Notes under the pieces: model-generated | Told to the model about the DNA's origin: nothing | The model's input: the letters and a program-made list of their open reading frames with translations, nothing else | Database searches by the model: none | From: Palsa-504 sp963806335 | GTDB lineage: Bacteria; Actinomycetota; Actinomycetes; Streptosporangiales; Streptosporangiaceae | Reading direction: 5' to 3' | Assembly (NCBI GenBank): GCA_963806335.1 | Contig: CAWDXO010000018.1 | Span: forward strand, 62,001-126,000 | DNA: 64,000 nt | In this document: piece by piece, positions 60,725 to 64,000 of the stretch | Layout: the number at the start of each line of letters is the position of its first letter | Numbering within the stretch: the stretch's first letter is position 1 | Translations under genes and position numbers: made by a program

Positions 60725-60846
60725 CCCCGCACGGTAGCGCGTACGCGGGCGTTAGGGCCCATGGTCACCAGCTGGCGTGTCTTATGGCCCTGGCCGTCTG
60801 GTTCCGGCCGGCGCACGATGGCGGCGGCAGAGAACAGGTGAGCCCC

Positions 60847-61839
60847 ATGAGTGAAGAACCCATCCCCGGGACGGTGCCGATCCCGGCCGGCCAGGCCGGC
60901 TATCTGATCGCCACCGCGGGCCGCGCCCCGTCGGTGCACAACACCCAGCCGTGGCGGTTCCGGGTCGGGACGTATGCGATCGAGCTTTACGCCGACCCGA
61001 AACGCAAGCTCCGGGTGGACCCGGCGGGCCGGGAGATGCTCATCAGCTGCGGCGCCGCCCTGTTCGGGCTGCGGCTCGGAATCCGGTCGCTCGGCTACCT
61101 GCCCGTCGTCGACCTGCTCCCCGACCCGGCCCGGCTGCGCCTGCTGGCGCGGGTAAGGCTGGGTGCGGAGGAGCCGGTGACCGCCTGGGAGCGCCAGCTG
61201 CTGGCGGCCGTGCCGCACCGGCACACGCACCGCGGCCCGTTCTGCCCCGACCCGCTGCCGGCCGGGTTGCTGGCCGGGCTCCAGCACGACGCGCTGGCCG
61301 AGGGAGCCACGCTGGTGCTCGTCAACCGGGCCCTGGCCTACCAGCGGCTGGCGGATATCGTCGGCGCGGCCCGCCGCAAGCTGGATCTCGATCCGGCCGC
61401 CCGGGCCGATATACGCCGCTGGAGCCGGGAGGAGGGCAGCCTGGCGCGTGACGGCGTCCCGGCGCACGCGTTCGCCGCCCGGGGCAGCGCCCGGCGGGGG
61501 CGGCTGCCGCAGCGCGACTTCGACCTGGACCGGGCGTTCGGACAGCTCGATGCCGACGGCCCGCCGCCCGCCGCCACCGCGGTGCTGCTGACCACCGGCG
61601 ATGGCCGGGCCGACTGGCTGCGCGCGGGCCAGGCGCTGCACCGGATGCTGGCGCACGCGGCGAGCCGGTGGGTATTCGCGAGCATCCACACCCAGCCGCT
61701 CGAGGACACCGCGATCCGGGCCCTGATCCGGGACCGCCTGGCGCTGCCTGGGGCACCGCAGCTGGTCCTGCAGTTCGGTCTGGCCGACACCACTCACCCC
61801 ACCGGGCGGCGCCCTCCGGCGGACCTCATCGAGCCATGA
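60847..61839 (+). CDS. Acg-family nitroreductase-fold protein
   Basis: A 330-residue double nitroreductase-fold protein of the Acg/Rv3131 type: ATAGRAPSVHNTQPWRFRVG at the N terminus, LISCGAALFGLRLGIRSLGY, and HRHTHRGPFCPDPLPAGLLA. In mycobacteria these are dormancy-linked (DosR regulon); some sequester flavin rather than reduce nitro groups. ATG 60847 is preceded by AGGTGAG. Start alternative GTG 60840. Confidence 0.88.
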   Translation: MSEEPIPGTVPIPAGQAGYLIATAGRAPSVHNTQPWRFRVGTYAIELYADPKRKLRVDPAGREMLISCGAALFGLRLGIRSLGYLPVVDLLPDPARLRLLARVRLGAEEPVTAWERQLLAAVPHRHTHRGPFCPDPLPAGLLAGLQHDALAEGATLVLVNRALAYQRLADIVGAARRKLDLDPAARADIRRWSREEGSLARDGVPAHAFAARGSARRGRLPQRDFDLDRAFGQLDADGPPPAATAVLLTTGDGRADWLRAGQALHRMLAHAASRWVFASIHTQPLEDTAIRALIRDRLALPGAPQLVLQFGLADTTHPTGRRPPADLIEP

Positions 61840-61960
61840 CGGGCTGTCCGCCGGCCATCGAGGCCGGCTGTCCATCGTGGGGGGGCGCCGTTCGACTATA
61901 GGTAGACGTCCGGGGCCGGATCCGGGCGGCGAGAATGTAGGTGGGGAAGGTGGGGTTGCG

Positions 61961-62323
61961 ATGAAGTACCTGTTCCTGCTCAACCGGGCCGCGGATGAGG
62001 AACTGCCCGAGTTCGGCACGCCGGAGGCGGCGGCCATGTTCGGTGCCTGGCAGGCGGCCAACGAGGCGATGGCCGAGGCCGGAGTGCTGATCGACTGCGC
62101 GCCGCTGGAGTCGGTGACGGCGGCGACCACGGTGCGGGTCCGCGGCGGCGAGACCCTGCTGACCGACGGCCCCGCCGCCGAGCTCAAGGAGCAGATCGGC
62201 GGCTACACCCTGGTCGAGTGCGCGGATCTCGACGAGGCCATCAGGTGGGCCGGCACGCTGCCGGCCGCCAGGGACGCCTCGATCGAGATCCGTCCCGTGG
62301 CCGAGGTCAGGATGCCGGGCTGA
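61961..62323 (+). CDS. YCII-domain (DGPF) protein
   Basis: A 120-residue YCII-related protein: MKYLFLLNRAADEELPEFGT, LLTDGPAAELKEQIGGYTLV with the DGPF-like DGP motif, and EIRPVAEVR. YCII/DGPF proteins accompany ECF42 sigma factors, as here, where its TGA overlaps the next gene. ATG 61961. Confidence 0.92.
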   Translation: MKYLFLLNRAADEELPEFGTPEAAAMFGAWQAANEAMAEAGVLIDCAPLESVTAATTVRVRGGETLLTDGPAAELKEQIGGYTLVECADLDEAIRWAGTLPAARDASIEIRPVAEVRMPG

Positions 62324-63618
62324 ACGAGGAGCTGTTCCGGGCCCACTGGTGGGCCGCGGTAGCGACGGTCACTGGCCTGGTCGGCGACCTCGACATCGCC
62401 GAGGACGCGGTCCAGGACGCGTGCGCCCTCGCCATCGAGCGCTGGCCCGCGGACGGGACGCCGGCCAACCCGCGGGCGTGGCTGATCGGCGTGGCCCGGC
62501 ACAAGGCGATCGACCGGATCCGCCGGGAGGCCCGGCGACCGGCGAAGGAGGCCCCGGCTGGCCGTGAGCTCGGCCACGGTTCGCCGTCGCGGTCGGAGCC
62601 TGGACCATCGGCGGAACCTGGGTCGCGGGAGGCGGAGCTGATGGGCGACGACGAACTTGCGCTGATCTTCACCTGCTGTCATCCCGCGCTCGACCGCGAG
62701 GTGCGGATGGCCCTGACGCTTCGCGCGGTGGCCGGGCTGAGCACGGCCGAGATCGCGGCGGCGTTCCTGGTGCCGGTACCGACGATGGCCAAGCGCCTGG
62801 TCCGGGCCAAGCACAAGATCCGCCGGGCAGGCATCGTGTTCCGCGTCCCCGCGGCACCGGACCGGCCCGGGCGGCTGGCCGACGTGCTACGGGTCCTCTA
62901 CCTGATCTTCACCGCGGGTCACCGGGCCACCTCCGGGCCGGAGCTGGTCCGGGGTGAGCTGTGTGACACCGCGATCCGGCTCGCCCGGCACCTGGCCGGG
63001 CTACTGCCAGGCGAGCCGGAGGTGACCGGGTTGCTCGCGCTGCTGCTGCTCACCGACGCCCGCCGGGCGGCTCGGGTCAGCGCCGCCGGGGAGCTGGTCT
63101 TGCTCGAGGACCAGGACCGCGGCTTGTGGGACCGGGCGCTGATCTCCGAGGGCGAGCAACTGCTGCTGGCGGCGCTGGCGGCGGGCCGGGCCGGCCCGTA
63201 CCAGCTGTGGGCGGCGATCGCGGCCTGCCACTCCACCGCTCCCGCCGCCCGGGACACCGACTGGCGGCAGATCGCCGCGCTGTACGGGGAGCTGATCCGT
63301 TACGAGCCCACGGCCGTGACCGAGGCGAACCGGGCCATCGCGGTGGCCATGGCCGAAGGACCCGCGGCTGGGCTCGTCATCCTGGACACCATCAGCGCCC
63401 ACCCGCAGCTGAGCCGGTGGCCGCCGCTGCACATGGCCCGGGCCGACCTGCTGCGCCGTCTGGACCGCCGGATCGAAGCCGCGGCCGCCTACCACACCGC
63501 GCTCGAGCTGGAACCGGCCCCGGCCGAACAGGCCTTCATCCAGGCCCGGCTGAGTTCGCTCGCCCGCGGGTTAGGTGGCAGGCGTTACGGCATACCCCTT
63601 ACGGCGGGGTATGCGTAA
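62320..63618 (+). CDS. ECF42-type (SigI-like, DUF6596) RNA polymerase sigma factor
   Basis: A 432-residue sigma factor. Region 2 shows LDIAEDAVQDACALAIERWP and NPRAWLIGVARHKAIDRIRR; region 4 shows LSTAEIAAAFLVPVPTMAKR. A long C-terminal DUF6596 helical domain (LRVLYLIFTAGHRATSGPEL, to AEQAFIQARLSSLA) characterises ECF42. Homology begins at CTG 62320, overlapping the YCII stop (CTGA); GTG 62218 and 62245 are the nearest regular starts and would add unrelated residues. ECF42 factors have no classical anti-sigma factor. Confidence 0.9.
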   Translation: MNEELFRAHWWAAVATVTGLVGDLDIAEDAVQDACALAIERWPADGTPANPRAWLIGVARHKAIDRIRREARRPAKEAPAGRELGHGSPSRSEPGPSAEPGSREAELMGDDELALIFTCCHPALDREVRMALTLRAVAGLSTAEIAAAFLVPVPTMAKRLVRAKHKIRRAGIVFRVPAAPDRPGRLADVLRVLYLIFTAGHRATSGPELVRGELCDTAIRLARHLAGLLPGEPEVTGLLALLLLTDARRAARVSAAGELVLLEDQDRGLWDRALISEGEQLLLAALAAGRAGPYQLWAAIAACHSTAPAARDTDWRQIAALYGELIRYEPTAVTEANRAIAVAMAEGPAAGLVILDTISAHPQLSRWPPLHMARADLLRRLDRRIEAAAAYHTALELEPAPAEQAFIQARLSSLARGLGGRRYGIPLTAGYA

Positions 63619-63619
63619 C
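63584..63619 (+). terminator. Hairpin over the sigma-factor stop codon
   Basis: GTTACGGCATACCCC (63584-63598) pairs with GGGGTATGCGTAAC (63606-63619), one bulged base, loop 7 nt. It includes the TAA stop. Plausible terminator of the YCII/ECF42 operon; no T run. Confidence 0.5.
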
Positions 63620-63651
63620 CTGAACGGCTAACGAGAGAAGCGGTGAGGATC

Positions 63652-64000
63652 ATGCCCGACGGGGTCCAGGTTCCGGCGAATCTCGCGCAGGCCGCGGGCG
63701 AGCACCGGATCGCCTACGCCGATCTGTTCGAGGCCGAGGTACGCCCGCATACCGAGCGATTCCGGGCTGCGGCCGACGTCCGCTTTCGCGACCGCGTGCT
63801 CGATATCGGCTGCGGTATCGGGGCGTCCACCCGGGACGCCGCCCGTGCCGCCGCGGCGGGCAGCGTTCTAGGCGTGGACATCTCCGCACCGGTGCTGGAG
63901 CACGCCCGCCGGCTCAGCCGCCAGGAGGGCCTGCGTAACGTCACCTACGAGCAGGCCGACGCCCAGGTGCACCGCTTCCGGCCAGCCTACTTCGATCTGT
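63652..64000 (+). CDS. Class I SAM-dependent methyltransferase (partial, cut by window end)
   Basis: ATG 63652 after GGTGAGGAT opens MPDGVQVPANLAQAAGEHRI. The SAM motif VLDIGCGIGASTRDAARAAA and post-motif VLGVDISAPVLEHARRLS are clear, as is ADAQVHRF, where the adenine contact lies. The remainder is beyond the window. Substrate unknown. Confidence 0.88.
   Translation, partial: MPDGVQVPANLAQAAGEHRIAYADLFEAEVRPHTERFRAAADVRFRDRVLDIGCGIGASTRDAARAAAAGSVLGVDISAPVLEHARRLSRQEGLRNVTYEQADAQVHRFRPAYFDL

Overview
The window is high-GC DNA with actinobacterial gene content. Supporting signs are trigger factor next to small integral-membrane genes, an F420/Ddn-type flavin protein, ParA with a CYTH-CHAD protein, an Acg-type nitroreductase, an ECF42-type sigma factor with its YCII partner, DUF6510, and many GTG/TTG starts. 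It looks like a chromosomal segment of a soil actinomycete; I cannot name the genus. Two tRNA genes are present (Pro-TGG, Gly-TCC); there is no rRNA and no CRISPR array.

The centrepiece (about 36.9-48.3 kb) is a soluble di-iron monooxygenase locus of the propane-2-monooxygenase (prm/mim) type. A divergent GAF/Fis-type regulator (MimR-like) faces prmA-prmB-prmC-prmD (large hydroxylase, reductase, small hydroxylase, coupling protein). These are followed by an amidohydrolase, a DUF59-like protein, a zinc alcohol dehydrogenase and a dedicated GroEL. All six di-iron ligands of PrmA are present with methane-monooxygenase spacing. The logic is: the regulator senses an inducer, the monooxygenase hydroxylates a small alkane or ketone, the dehydrogenase oxidises the secondary alcohol, and the chaperonin folds the hydroxylase. 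Two inverted repeats of TCTCA/TGAGA type mark regulator sites. A small apparently frameshifted gene sits between the regulator and prmA, and two strong hairpins separate prmD from the amidohydrolase. An Nramp metal transporter follows groEL directly, then a Mo-cofactor oxidoreductase/ferredoxin-reductase/DUF6510 group.

Layout: 0-6 kb holds trigger factor, a holin-like membrane protein, a GlxA-type regulator, a FUSC transporter and tRNA-Pro. 6-13 kb holds PsiE, a deleted VOC gene, 6-phosphogluconate dehydrogenase, tRNA-Gly, and an orphan 684-residue membrane protein flanked by gene-poor DNA. 13-23 kb holds a compact HTH/Clp-N pair under an apparently leaderless, operator-covered promoter, GrpB, several small enzymes, a cNMP-binding histidine kinase, an AlkA-like glycosylase and a drug exporter with a LysR remnant. 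23-31 kb holds a secreted beta-helix protein, an FHA protein, a MarR/extradiol dioxygenase pair with visible operators, a class IV aminotransferase, a frameshifted ATPase, an ArsR-SRPBCC pair and an O-methyltransferase. 31-36.7 kb holds an IS110-family element, a repeat-rich gene-free stretch, MurJ and an acetate-transporter gene with a displaced start. 51-64 kb holds a prolyl aminopeptidase, a fur-catalase operon, an alpha/beta hydrolase, a PCD-VOC fusion, ParA/CYTH-CHAD, ribokinase, a nitroreductase, YCII/ECF42 sigma, and a methyltransferase cut by the window end.

Three genes show single-base frame breaks in GC-rich runs (ATPase at 28.4 kb, acetate transporter at 36.6 kb, small ORF at 38.98 kb). 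Either this lineage is losing them or the assembly has indel errors. Intergenic DNA is rich in tandem repeats (22, 71 and 20 bp units, and a 25-bp-phased CTCGAG array) and in long hairpins, two of which share a 22-8-22 geometry.
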